Shown here: positions 1 to 8,054 of the stretch, in pieces | Layout: the number at the start of each line of letters is the position of its first letter | Numbering within the stretch: the first letter of the stretch is position 1 | Source: Methanoregula sp. | Lineage (GTDB): Archaea; Halobacteriota; Methanomicrobia; Methanomicrobiales; Methanospirillaceae | NCBI GenBank assembly: GCA_041645435.1 | Contig: JBAZQB010000004.1 | Coordinates: 124,001-188,000, forward strand | Direction: 5' to 3' | DNA: 64,000 bases | Program-made: the position numbers and the translations under genes | Notes under the pieces: generated by a model | Seen by the model: only the letters and a program-made list of their open reading frames with translations | Databases searched by the model: none | Told to the model about the DNA's origin: nothing

Positions 1-70
1 CAGGCAGGGAACGGCAATGATGCAAAACCTCATCCCCTCCGGCAACCAGAACACCCAATATGGTGATCTC

Positions 71-538
71 ATGACACAAGCCGGTATGGCTCAGGTAGGG
101 GATGCTGCACGGAATTTCTCGTTAAAAGACCAGAACGACAAGACATTCGATCTCTATGAACAGGCAGGTAAACGCGTACTTCTCTCGTTCCACCCGCTCG
201 CGTGGACGGAATTCTGCGCTGCACAGATGAAATCGCTGGAGGAGAACCGGGACGTCCTCCTCGCCAGAAACTGCGTGCCGGTCGGCATCAGTGTCGATTC
301 CGTGCCCTGCAAAAAGGCGTGGGCAAAGAGCTTAGCAATACAGAATACCCCGCTGCTCTGCGATTTCTGGCCGCATGGTGCCATTGCCCAGAAGTACGGG
401 CTCTTCCGGGACGAGAACGGCTTTTCCGAGCGGGCGAACGTGATCGTTGATGAAAAACAGAAGGTAATTTTCGTTAAGGTTTACCCGCTGCATTCCGTGC
501 CGGATATCCAGGAGATCATTGCATTCTTACAAAAGTAA
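71..538 (+). CDS. Peroxiredoxin (AhpC/TSA family)
   Basis: Thiol peroxidase of the AhpC/TSA thioredoxin fold, expected to reduce peroxides in the cytoplasm. With the start at 71 the protein is 155 residues, normal for the family. The peroxidatic site is the PxxxTxxC pattern HPLAWTEFC with Cys49; Cys80 in DSVPC and a Cys in LLCDFW are candidate resolving residues. In-frame ATGs lie at 17 and 20, but 71 is preferred because GGTGATCTC directly precedes it and because the family fold starts soon after. A run of T residues follows the stop (about 573-581), a likely archaeal terminator. The family call is firm; the resolving mechanism is inferred. Confidence 0.9.
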   Translation: MTQAGMAQVGDAARNFSLKDQNDKTFDLYEQAGKRVLLSFHPLAWTEFCAAQMKSLEENRDVLLARNCVPVGISVDSVPCKKAWAKSLAIQNTPLLCDFWPHGAIAQKYGLFRDENGFSERANVIVDEKQKVIFVKVYPLHSVPDIQEIIAFLQK

Positions 539-580
539 TGCGAGATAACTGGGAGTACTGAGAGAGAAAAGGGATTTTTT

Positions 581-1114
581 TTAATTATTTCTATCTACTT
601 TCTCTACAATATTTTTCACTCTTTTTTTTACAGATGGATGAGTTAATGCAGATAACCATGAATGTGGCATTTGCTCCAAGGTTTTCTCTAAAATTTTTGA
701 GGGTTTTGAAATATTATATTTATCTCGAAGCACTATTGATGCAAATTTATCACTTTCATATTCGTCCATCAAAACGAACAACCAACCTGAAAAGAGTGTC
801 AGAATAATAGAACCTATGAGTTTCAAGTGTTGATCTAAGTTGGTAAAAAAAATTGATAAAATCACAATAAAGAGAAGAGTTAAAAAAAGAAGTGTTCGAT
901 ATTGTAATCTAATATGTCCTTCTTCATGGAGAAGGCTGATTCTTATAAAATTTTCATCTAACACATTCATTTTAGGATTGTAATGAATTGTACAAAGACC
1001 TGCATGAAAGTAATCCCATTTTTCAGAGGCTTCAATTTTATGCGAACCGGCGATACCATCGATTTTCACTAACTCATTGAAAATTCGTTCACATGAACCC
1101 TCACTGGATTTCAT
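581..1114 (-). CDS. Small M48-like membrane zinc metalloprotease
   Basis: A 177-residue protein with the zinc-protease motif HEEGH at residues 63-67 and a downstream DEYESD stretch (about 117-122) matching the Glu ligand and E-Y-x-A-D pattern of family M48. Two hydrophobic segments lie between them (about 74-91 and 97-116), so the active site sits next to the membrane. A THPSVKKRV segment resembles the conserved distal part of M48 peptidases. It is shorter than HtpX and lacks an N-terminal transmembrane pair, closer to BlaR1/M56-M48 minimal forms. The gene is much richer in A and T than its neighbours and stands alone, suggesting acquisition. The substrate is unknown. Confidence 0.6.
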   Translation of the reverse strand: MKSSEGSCERIFNELVKIDGIAGSHKIEASEKWDYFHAGLCTIHYNPKMNVLDENFIRISLLHEEGHIRLQYRTLLFLTLLFIVILSIFFTNLDQHLKLIGSIILTLFSGWLFVLMDEYESDKFASIVLRDKYNISKPSKILEKTLEQMPHSWLSALTHPSVKKRVKNIVEKVDRNN

Positions 1115-1217
1115 ATGCTTATAATAAAAAATAGATGATATAAAATTAATCGATCATATATTTGTTTTCACAAAAATAGAATCAAATAAGATTAGTAAGA
1201 ACGTGGGATCGCATCCC

Positions 1218-1976
1218 TCACCCGATATAACTTAGCTCTTCATCTTTCTGCATCTTCTCGCCTTCAACAAGACCCTCGATGACCTTCTCCATCTCGGTAG
1301 CCCGGTCATTGAGTTTTGTGGGGTCGACAGGGACATCGATCAGTTTCGAGAGCACGCCCAGCACGTTTGCCGCACTCATCGGGTCAACGAGATACCCGCT
1401 CGTCTCGCCCATCAGGCAGACTGCATCGATACCCCGCTGGGCAGAGAGCCCGAGCATAAGGCCGGCAGCCCCGATAATCCCGCCTCCGGGTTCATCCCGG
1501 TTGAACGTGACACCGGCTTCTTCAAGTTCCGGGCGGAGTTCCGCACGGTTGACAGCACCCAGGACCCGGGGCTCGTTCACGAGATGCCCGACCCCAAAAC
1601 CCCCGAGCGTGTAGATGCGTTTTACCTTGAGCGTTTCAGCAATATCGCAGTACTGGTCGGCAAGGATATAGTGCCCTTCGTTTGACGTGCTCTGGTGATC
1701 GCCTACGAGAAAGATAATGTCATGGCCTTCAGATGCATACAGGAAAAGCTCGTTTCTCGCCAGCCGGGCAAGGCCATTTTCGTCAAGAAGCACCTGCGGG
1801 GGAAAATAGATCGAGTGAATCTCACCGATCTTCTCGGCCTTGAGCATGTGGATCATGTACTCGGCCACCAGCTTGCCAACCTGACCTATGCCGGGCAGGC
1901 CTTCGATAAGGATTGGTTCGACCGGGTGCTTGTCCTTGAAACTCTCAAGATAACTGACCGTGATGTCCTCAATCAT
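1218..1976 (-). CDS. PAC2 family (proteasome assembly chaperone-like) protein
   Basis: Member of the archaeal PAC2 family, related to eukaryotic proteasome-assembly chaperones; the archaeal role is not established. Typical features are LIEGLPGIGQVGKL near the N-terminus, the GDHQSTSNEGHY segment, and TLGGFGVG followed by GAAGLMLGLS. The reading frame extends to 2042 but the start at 1976 (MIEDITVSY) is chosen because it fits the family N-terminus and overlaps the end of nop10 by 8 bases, implying translational coupling. It is the last gene of the ribosomal/translation cluster L44e-S27e-aIF2a-nop10-PAC2, an order common in archaea. Confidence 0.88.
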   Translation of the reverse strand: MIEDITVSYLESFKDKHPVEPILIEGLPGIGQVGKLVAEYMIHMLKAEKIGEIHSIYFPPQVLLDENGLARLARNELFLYASEGHDIIFLVGDHQSTSNEGHYILADQYCDIAETLKVKRIYTLGGFGVGHLVNEPRVLGAVNRAELRPELEEAGVTFNRDEPGGGIIGAAGLMLGLSAQRGIDAVCLMGETSGYLVDPMSAANVLGVLSKLIDVPVDPTKLNDRATEMEKVIEGLVEGEKMQKDEELSYIG

Positions 1977-2124
1977 GTTTTGCCAGCCTACGGTACTTGC
2001 CGTACTTGTCTTCAGGTGAATAACGGGCAGGATGCGCCACAACCGTTGGCTTGCCGCAGGCTGGACAGGTTAAAGAAAGGGTATAGATTTGATCCGCTGG
2101 GCAACGCCGGATTCGACCACTCAT
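1969..2124 (-). CDS. nop10: Ribosome biogenesis protein Nop10
   Basis: A 51-residue protein, read directly from the sequence. It begins MSGRIRRCPADQIYTLS, contains the zinc-ribbon CPAC motif and the conserved HPARYSPEDKYGKYRR end, all hallmarks of archaeal Nop10. The protein is a structural part of H/ACA ribonucleoprotein complexes with Cbf5, Gar1 and L7Ae, which make pseudouridine in rRNA. Its ATG overlaps the aIF2a stop (ATGA) and its 3' end overlaps the PAC2 start by 8 bases, so the three are translated as a unit. Archaeal Nop10 normally has one zinc knuckle; the first Cys pair here is reduced to a single Cys (RRCPAD). Confidence 0.93.
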   Translation of the reverse strand: MSGRIRRCPADQIYTLSLTCPACGKPTVVAHPARYSPEDKYGKYRRLAKHD

Positions 2125-2909
2125 TGACTCTTCCCGGATTTCGGTTTCTTGATGAGTTTGCCTTCGCCGCCTGCTTTCTCGACGACGACAATCGCAGCAT
2201 TAGCTGCTTTCTCGATCGCTTTTTCCGCTTTTTTATAGTCCGGAGCAGTTACCTTGATCCGGTAAAGCGGTGCGCCGAGATAAAGAAGTTCGATATCAAC
2301 ACCGGCAATTTTAGGCTCTGCACTTTTTAATGCCTTCTTGATCACCGAGATACCGTCAGAGACCGAACAGGTAAGTTGCAGGTGCCCGGTGACTTCTACC
2401 CGGGGCACCTTGACATTCTCCTTAGCCACATGCAGGAGAGCCTCGGAAACCTTCTTTGAAAATCCGAGTTTCTTTACGGTTGTCTCAGGGTCAATTACGA
2501 GATCTTCAAAGACCGGATAGAATGACCCGTATTTACCGAAGATCTCATCTTCGATTGTTTTGGCATCTTCACCGGACTGTTCCGCGGCAAACCCAAGCCA
2601 TTTCTGCGCTTTGGACTCGTTCTTCCACTCGCGGATCTTCTCGCGCCGCTGGTGTTCGTTGACGTCTTTTAAGGAGAGGTCAATGTGACCACGGCTCCGG
2701 TCAACATTGAGGACCTTGCAGACGATCTTCTGGCCCTCACGGATGTGGTCACGGATATACTTGATCCAGCCTGTTGCAATTTCAGAGATGGGGATGAGCC
2801 CCGGGCGGCCACCATACTCATCCAGCGATACAAACGCTACAAAGTCCTTTACGTTTACTACTGTGCAAACGACAAGTTCTGCTTCCTGGGGCCACTCTCT
2901 GTCCTGCAT
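2121..2909 (-). CDS. eif2a: Translation initiation factor aIF2 alpha subunit
   Basis: Alpha subunit of heterotrimeric aIF2, which delivers initiator Met-tRNA to the ribosome. The N-terminal S1 domain is clear: REWPQEAELVVCTVVNV, then GRPGLIPISEI and GHIDLSLKDV, followed by the helical and the C-terminal alpha-beta domains. An in-frame GTG at 2921 overlaps the S27e stop (GTGA), giving a four-residue extension; the ATG at 2909 is preferred because MQDREWP matches the family N-terminus. The stop overlaps the nop10 start by four bases. Lysine-rich C-terminal tail. Identity is secure; only the start is open. Confidence 0.92.
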   Translation of the reverse strand: MQDREWPQEAELVVCTVVNVKDFVAFVSLDEYGGRPGLIPISEIATGWIKYIRDHIREGQKIVCKVLNVDRSRGHIDLSLKDVNEHQRREKIREWKNESKAQKWLGFAAEQSGEDAKTIEDEIFGKYGSFYPVFEDLVIDPETTVKKLGFSKKVSEALLHVAKENVKVPRVEVTGHLQLTCSVSDGISVIKKALKSAEPKIAGVDIELLYLGAPLYRIKVTAPDYKKAEKAIEKAANAAIVVVEKAGGEGKLIKKPKSGKSQ

Positions 2910-2917
2910 GGGTAGTA

Positions 2918-3106
2918 TCACTTGAGCTCTGAGACGATCTCAGCCTTGATGCTCGCCTTGCCCCCCGATGGGGTTGCAAGGTCGTGCCCGCAGACAACAC
3001 ACTTGACTACCGTGCTTGACTTTTCAAAGACGGTCTGCTCGTTCTCACAGTCAGGACACTTTACCTTGTAAAATTTACTCCGGTTCTCCCGAATCACGCG
3101 TACCAT
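2918..3106 (-). CDS. rps27e: 30S ribosomal protein S27e
   Basis: A 62-residue zinc-ribbon ribosomal protein of the small subunit. Two Cys pairs are visible, CPDC and CVVC, in the characteristic FYKVKCPDCENEQTVFEKSS context. Length is normal for archaeal S27e. It lies 6 bases after L44e and runs into aIF2a, so it is part of one transcription unit. Identity is secure from the motif, length and neighbours. Confidence 0.95.
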   Translation of the reverse strand: MVRVIRENRSKFYKVKCPDCENEQTVFEKSSTVVKCVVCGHDLATPSGGKASIKAEIVSELK

Positions 3107-3112
3107 TATTGC

Positions 3113-3391
3113 TCACTCCGTCAGCTCAAACTTTGCGACACGGTAACCCTTGCGCAGGTGTGCCTTTCCACAGGTGACACAGCGGTACCGGACGTTGATC
3201 TTCTTCGTCGGCTTGTCGCCGCCGGGCACCTTGGAGAATTTACCCATGTTGCCTACTTTACCCCTGCGTGCTTTCTGGCGGTCGATCCAGTGGAGGCCGG
3301 TTGTTTTGCCTTTCTTTACCTTCTCAACCTCATGAATCTGGTGATTCCGGCAGAAAGGGCAATAGGTGTTGAATTTCGCTGGCATTTTCAT
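3113..3391 (-). CDS. rpl44e: 50S ribosomal protein L44e
   Basis: A 92-residue zinc-binding protein of the large ribosomal subunit. It starts MKMPAKFNTYCPFCRNH and has a second Cys pair in YRCVTCGKAHL, as in archaeal L44e. The frame extends 12 codons upstream, but a GGTGA ribosome-binding site lies 7 bases before the ATG at 3391, which also restores the family N-terminus. It heads the L44e-S27e-aIF2a-nop10-PAC2 run and follows the replication genes gins51 and priS with a 38-base gap. Confidence 0.95.
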   Translation of the reverse strand: MKMPAKFNTYCPFCRNHQIHEVEKVKKGKTTGLHWIDRQKARRGKVGNMGKFSKVPGGDKPTKKINVRYRCVTCGKAHLRKGYRVAKFELTE

Positions 3392-3429
3392 AAAATTTTC
3401 ACCGATAAGTTGGATATAGAATACCAATA

Positions 3430-4092
3430 TTATTTGCTAAGATTGATATTTAAGACTATGTTGCGTTCACTTAAGACCGCAGCATTCCGCTCGGGAAGCG
3501 TCACTATATCTCCTTTTGAAAGAGTATAAATCCTCCCATCCACTCCCATGAACGATTCCATATTTTCGAGTGCGCGGACTAATACACAGGGGTGTGTATG
3601 GGGCAGGTGTGCCTTGTGCTGGGCCGCAACGAGAACTGCGGGAGCACCCGTATCTTCAGATACGGGTTCCGGCTCACCGCTTTCATCGACATCATCTTCC
3701 GCAGTCACGGGGACCGGGGGAACATTATACAAAAGAGTGCCCTGGCACTGTTCGATCGCTGCGGTGATCTGGTCAAACATCTCCCGCTCGGCAGGAATGG
3801 TGCGTTTCACTTCCTCGCGATCATAATAATTGCCCTCGGCATGCATGATCGTCAGGGCAAGGATCTTGCGGGAACGAATCGCAAAGAGATCATGAAGCGT
3901 CTCTTTTATCGCCAGGGTTTCTTCGATTAAGGAACGGGCTTCATCTGACAGGGGATCGTCAAGCTTGTATACCTTAGCCATGAGCGATGAGAGCTCTTCA
4001 TGCCCGCGCTCAAAAATATCCGGGGCGGTTGCTGTCAGCCTTCCCGTCTCCCGCTCTGAAAGCAGGATACTGCGCAGATCATCAAGCGTCAT
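3430..4092 (-). CDS. GINS complex subunit (Gins51-like)
   Basis: DNA-replication protein of the archaeal GINS complex, which joins Cdc45/RecJ and MCM in the replicative helicase. It has the A-domain-first order of Gins51/15 types: an alpha-helical N-terminal two-thirds (MTLDDLRSILLSERETGRL to about 120), an acidic linker with EDDVDESGEPEP, and a C-terminal B domain (VLVRALENMESFMGVDG, then YTLSKGDIVTLPERNA). It is 9 bases downstream of priS, a classic archaeal pairing of primase with GINS. The linker is somewhat long. Subunit assignment follows domain order and neighbours. Confidence 0.85.
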   Translation of the reverse strand: MTLDDLRSILLSERETGRLTATAPDIFERGHEELSSLMAKVYKLDDPLSDEARSLIEETLAIKETLHDLFAIRSRKILALTIMHAEGNYYDREEVKRTIPAEREMFDQITAAIEQCQGTLLYNVPPVPVTAEDDVDESGEPEPVSEDTGAPAVLVAAQHKAHLPHTHPCVLVRALENMESFMGVDGRIYTLSKGDIVTLPERNAAVLSERNIVLNINLSK

Positions 4093-4101
4093 TAAGGTAC
4101 C

Positions 4102-5235
4102 TCAGGCAATCTCTGCCATGCCGCGACAGCAGAGGAATACGGCGACTGCTTCCGGTACTGTAATGATGCCTTTTTGGAGCTCATAAGCACTTCCGAGCAT
4201 CGGCATCTTAAGCGCAAACCGGCAGTCCACCTTAATATCCCGGGTCCCGAAGACCACAGCGTCAGTAAGCGGGTCGAATGTATGCAGCTCGCGGAGCTCG
4301 AGCGGCTGCACCCGCATACCACTCCCGCCATGCAGGGATGTGGGCAGGCGGATCAGCCGTTTTGTGTCCGTAGTAACCGGTTCATCAGCAAGGGCTGCAC
4401 GGGCGAGCACTCGTTTTTTGAACTCGCCTTCCTGCTGGGCGACGACAACGGACAGGACACGGTTTGTTTTTAAGATACTGGCCGAGGGATGACGTGCGAT
4501 CTCGGCAAGGATCTCCTCCCGCTTTTTTAAAAACGTGATCGCGGACTCTTTCCCGATCCCTTCCATGCCGGTGAGATGTGCCATCGCTTCCGGCTCGGGC
4601 AGGGATCCGATCCACTGGAGGTACTCCGTAAGTGCAGCCCGGTACCGGTTCGGCCAGCCCGGCACTTGTGTATTCTTTCCCGTCAGCATTACCGCCGGGT
4701 CGATCCCGATTCCACAGACATAATCGATCAGTTCCCGGCGCTCTGCGCTACCCCAGTTACGGAACGCGAGATCCCGGACATGGACATGGTATCCCCGGCC
4801 TCCGGAAAAGACCAGCTCGATGGTCCTGGGATCCATGCCGAATTCATCGAGAAGGATGGCGAGGAGTTTTTCGGTCTCCTCTTTTACCCGGGCAAGCATC
4901 AGGTCATACGCCCCCCGCACGATATGATCCGCATCGAGATCGAAGATCAGGTCTGCCCCGCACCAGCCTTTGTCCGCCATGGTGCCGGCATCCGGTGTCT
5001 CGTAATAGGCAGTCGAGTAATAGGTGTGCTGTGGCACAACATTTTTGAGATATTCGAACAGTTCATCCCGGCCGGAAAATCCCACGTGCCGTCGCATGCG
5101 CATCTCGGATGCACCGGGATTGAAGAGTACAAATCCCCATTCGCGCTGCTCGAGTGCCGGTGGTGCAACAAGCACGGTTTTCCGGTAGTACTCAGTAAAC
5201 CGCTGCCGTACAAATGCAGTTGTTGCCGGGTTCAT
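4102..5235 (-). CDS. priS: DNA primase small (catalytic) subunit
   Basis: Catalytic subunit of the archaeal-eukaryotic primase, which makes RNA/DNA primers at the fork. The two catalytic aspartates are in DLIFDLDADH (about residues 99 and 101), and the nucleotide-binding FSGGRGYHVHV motif is near residue 160. A further RLPTSLHGGSG segment near 300 supplies the conserved Ser/His and Arg residues. Length (377) is slightly above the common range. The start overlaps the end of elp3 by four bases (ATGA) and gins51 follows after 9 bases, so replication and tRNA-modification genes share an operon. Confidence 0.95.
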   Translation of the reverse strand: MNPATTAFVRQRFTEYYRKTVLVAPPALEQREWGFVLFNPGASEMRMRRHVGFSGRDELFEYLKNVVPQHTYYSTAYYETPDAGTMADKGWCGADLIFDLDADHIVRGAYDLMLARVKEETEKLLAILLDEFGMDPRTIELVFSGGRGYHVHVRDLAFRNWGSAERRELIDYVCGIGIDPAVMLTGKNTQVPGWPNRYRAALTEYLQWIGSLPEPEAMAHLTGMEGIGKESAITFLKKREEILAEIARHPSASILKTNRVLSVVVAQQEGEFKKRVLARAALADEPVTTDTKRLIRLPTSLHGGSGMRVQPLELRELHTFDPLTDAVVFGTRDIKVDCRFALKMPMLGSAYELQKGIITVPEAVAVFLCCRGMAEIA

Positions 5236-6809
5236 GGCAGCTCCTTAACCATATAGGGCCCTGCACGCTCATAGCCCTGCCGCCGGTAATAGGGGCGCAC
5301 CCCCATACCGCTCATAATCGCAAGCCGGGAGTATCCACCCGTTATCGCAGTCTCTTCTGCTAGGGCAAGCAGGGCCCGCCCGTAATTCCGGTGCTGCCAC
5401 TCCTCGGAATCTGCATCCCTGCCAACCGGTACAAGGCTGCCGTAGACATGGAGTTCCCGCATAAGGGCGGCATTCTCCAGTTCGGGACGGTAAACCTTCG
5501 AGGGGAAGCGGAGACGGGTAAACCCGATCAGGGAATCTCCGGATACTGCTGAGATGAAATGCTCGGTCCCGCCGCAGCACTCGTACTTTTTCACCCGCAT
5601 GTCGGATTCAACGATCGAAGGGAGCCGGCCGATCTCGCGGCAGCGGATACAGCGGCATTTCCTGCCGGTGGCTTTCAGCCGGTTCTGGGCCAGCTGCCGG
5701 AAGTTGGAATGCCGGGAGCCGGCAACGATCAGCTTGGCGGGAATATCCCGCTGGATCCGCTGGAGCCGGACGAATTCGGGGATGAGGGTTTTTGCATATG
5801 CGATGAGCTCGATCAACTCATTCTCCTTGTAGGGCGAATAGATCCCCCGCTCCCAGTGCTCCTCGATCTCGGAGCCCGGGGTGACGAGCGTGGGGTAAAT
5901 CTTGAGAAAGTCCGGCTTGAACCGGGGATCGGAAAAGATCGTCTCGAACATCAGTTTATCGGATTCGAGCGTTGAGCCGGGCAGGTTGGGCATCATGTGG
6001 AACCCGACTTTGAGCCCGGCATCGCGGAGCAGCGTATTGGCCTCTACCGTATCGGCTACCGTGCAGCCGCGCCGGTTATAGGTAAGGATCGCATCGTCCA
6101 CATGCTGGACACCCAGTTCCACTTTCGTGACACCCAGGCTCAGCATCCGGTCGATGTGCTCACGCCTGCACCAGTCCGGACGGGTCTCGAACGTGATCGC
6201 AACACAGCGGATTGCAGACCGCTCGTTATCATTCTCAACAGACACGACATCGGGGGGGACGGGTGCCGGAGTGCCCCCGGGATACGTATTCATCGACTCG
6301 ATGCAGCGGGCGACAAACTGTTCCTGGTATTCCGCGGGGCGGGCAGTCATGGTCCCGCCCATGACGATCAGTTCCACCTTGTCCACGCGATGCCCGAGCA
6401 GCTCGAACTGTTCGAGCCGGGCATGCACCTGCATGAACGGATCATAGTTATGCTCCCGGGCCCGGAGAGCAGCCGGTTCTTCCCCGGTATAACTCTGGGG
6501 GGACTGGTAGGGATGTTCCGGCCCCCCGGGGCAGGGGAGGCATTTGCCGTGCGGACAGGGTGCTGGCGAGGTCATCACCGCAACCGGTGCAACTCCCGAA
6601 AGGGTGCGGGTGGGTTTGACCAGCAGGATCTTCCGCAGGATCTTTTTCTCCTCCGGTCCGGCAGCTGCAAGAATGGCAGAGTTTTTCGGCACCGCGGAGA
6701 GCCGGTACTTCTTGCAGACGTCAATCTTTACCGCAACAATCGCTTCATCACCGGGCGGTAGGGTGAGGATACGGGAGATCATCTCCCGGAATGCCAGCGC
6801 CTCATCCAT
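5232..6809 (-). CDS. elp3: Elp3-type tRNA uridine-34 carboxymethyl transferase
   Basis: Radical-SAM plus GNAT acetyltransferase that installs the 5-carboxymethyl group on wobble uridine-34 of tRNAs using acetyl-CoA. The cluster-binding cysteines are in CPHGKCLPCPGG (about residues 85-95). The middle carries VELGVQHVDDAIL and FHMMPNLPGS, typical of Elp3; a zinc-binding CRCIRCREI follows, and the last ~140 residues form the GNAT domain ending in the RRQGYERAGPYMVKELP motif. Length 525 is normal. It overlaps priS by four bases and is the first gene of the replication/translation cluster. Confidence 0.94.
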   Translation of the reverse strand: MDEALAFREMISRILTLPPGDEAIVAVKIDVCKKYRLSAVPKNSAILAAAGPEEKKILRKILLVKPTRTLSGVAPVAVMTSPAPCPHGKCLPCPGGPEHPYQSPQSYTGEEPAALRAREHNYDPFMQVHARLEQFELLGHRVDKVELIVMGGTMTARPAEYQEQFVARCIESMNTYPGGTPAPVPPDVVSVENDNERSAIRCVAITFETRPDWCRREHIDRMLSLGVTKVELGVQHVDDAILTYNRRGCTVADTVEANTLLRDAGLKVGFHMMPNLPGSTLESDKLMFETIFSDPRFKPDFLKIYPTLVTPGSEIEEHWERGIYSPYKENELIELIAYAKTLIPEFVRLQRIQRDIPAKLIVAGSRHSNFRQLAQNRLKATGRKCRCIRCREIGRLPSIVESDMRVKKYECCGGTEHFISAVSGDSLIGFTRLRFPSKVYRPELENAALMRELHVYGSLVPVGRDADSEEWQHRNYGRALLALAEETAITGGYSRLAIMSGMGVRPYYRRQGYERAGPYMVKELP

Positions 6810-6814
6810 AACGA

Positions 6815-7081
6815 TTAATGTTCTGCCGCAACTTTTTGCGATGCAGTCTCTGAAGAATAGTTCACCACAGGCAGCGGTTTGCCGTGGATATGGGAAACAA
6901 TCTCATCCCCGAGCGTGAGGAGAGCGTCTTTGTGGGCTTTTTTGTCTTTATGAATATGAACAGGAGAGATTTCCAGCGAGGCATAACGTTCTGTCCCGAT
7001 CTCCTCGTTGGTGATGCCTTCGTAATACTTCTTGATGTGAATCATAAGCATATGTAAATGTAGCAACTCTTCTTTTTGCAC
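6815..7081 (-). CDS. UPF0058 family protein
   Basis: An 88-residue protein of the archaeal UPF0058 family, function unknown. It reads MQKEELLHLHMLMIHIKKYY when started at the GTG at 7081, and HIHKDKKAHKDALLTLG and EIVSHIHG in the middle. The open frame continues far upstream, but GGTGATA lies immediately before this GTG, and upstream of it the frame is antisense to the ADP-ribosylglycohydrolase. It is 5 bases upstream of elp3 and may be the first gene of that transcript. Several His residues suggest metal binding, which is only a guess. Confidence 0.85.
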   Translation of the reverse strand: MQKEELLHLHMLMIHIKKYYEGITNEEIGTERYASLEISPVHIHKDKKAHKDALLTLGDEIVSHIHGKPLPVVNYSSETASQKVAAEH

Positions 7082-7157
7082 ACTATCACCTTCTCCAGAA
7101 AGATACTCTTTTGTGGACAACACATATAGCTTTTTGATGACATTTATATCTGGAAAC

Positions 7158-8024
7158 ATGCGGCACGTAGGATCGTTAATTGCGCTCGCAATGGGGGACG
7201 CGTTGGGTGCGCCTTTTGAGGGATCTCTGCAATCTGAAGCGTGGGTGACAGATATGCGTCCCGGTGGGCGTAATTTCCGAAAAAAGGGTGCGATCACCGA
7301 CGACACCTTACAGGCCATGGCTGTTGCAGAATCGCTCGCTGCATGCAGGGGATTCAACCAAAAAGACCTTATATCTCGGTTATTTTCCGGGTACGAAAAA
7401 CGCCCGGAATGGTACGGTCCCACATCATCATTATTCTTTGATCTGGTCAAAACCGGGACCCTGCCGCACCATGCTGCATGGCTCGTGCACCAGCGACGTG
7501 GCGGCAGCCGGACGAACGGCAGCGTGATGCGGGGGTTCCCGCTCGGGATCTTCTATCCCGCTCCTGAAGTATATGCGATGAGCATGGCCTGCTCGCGGCT
7601 CACCCACTTTGACCCGGTTGCCGGCCACTGCTCCGCGTTTCTTAATGTGATGGTCAGCGACATGGTGCGGGGGATGTCCCGGTCGCGGGCATTCCGGCAT
7701 GCACGATCGCTCTGCACGGACCCGGAAGTGCATGCAATGCTTGGCTCTTTTGATGAGCATAAGCCGGACCCTTCCTTAGATAGCGTGTTGTGCTCGCATG
7801 CGGCCCTGCATTGTTTCATGCATGCAAAGACGCTGGAGCAGGCGATCCTGTCTGCGATCAATCTTGGCGGGGATGCAGATACGGTTGGTGCGTGTTGTGG
7901 TGCACTGGCGGGAGCGTACTGGGGGATGGATGCGATCCCAAAACGGTGGTGTGCTGATTTGGAGGGGTATGAGGGGCTGGTGCGGCTGGCGGAGCGGGTG
8001 TGGCTGAATGCTGAGAGTACGTGA
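7158..8024 (+). CDS. ADP-ribosylglycohydrolase (DraG/ARH family)
   Basis: Removes ADP-ribose from modified proteins or small molecules. The metal-binding motifs of the family are present: GDALGAPFEG near the start, GAITDDTLQAM around residue 40, and the distal GGDADTVGACCGALAGAYWG. Length (288 from the ATG at 7158) is normal. The frame begins 15 codons earlier at 7113; 7158 is preferred because it places GSLIALAMGDALG close to the N-terminus, as in homologues. It is transcribed divergently from UPF0058-elp3, with TATA-like ATATAG and TTTATATC just upstream. The target is unknown; the AT-rich SIR2 element further on also concerns NAD chemistry, though no link is shown. Confidence 0.88.
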   Translation: MRHVGSLIALAMGDALGAPFEGSLQSEAWVTDMRPGGRNFRKKGAITDDTLQAMAVAESLAACRGFNQKDLISRLFSGYEKRPEWYGPTSSLFFDLVKTGTLPHHAAWLVHQRRGGSRTNGSVMRGFPLGIFYPAPEVYAMSMACSRLTHFDPVAGHCSAFLNVMVSDMVRGMSRSRAFRHARSLCTDPEVHAMLGSFDEHKPDPSLDSVLCSHAALHCFMHAKTLEQAILSAINLGGDADTVGACCGALAGAYWGMDAIPKRWCADLEGYEGLVRLAERVWLNAEST

Positions 8025-8054
8025 ATTGCTCTGGCAGGTTGCGGTCCGGTTTTT

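Noticed and set aside
1695..2330. Long plus-strand frame opposite PAC2 and aIF2a
   Set aside because: It is antisense to well-identified genes, including nop10.
5997..6761. 254-residue plus-strand frame
   Set aside because: Antisense shadow of elp3; GC-rich DNA leaves such frames open.
6815..7450. 211-residue minus-strand frame as one gene
   Set aside because: Its upstream half is antisense to the ADP-ribosylglycohydrolase; the real UPF0058 gene starts at the GTG of 7081.
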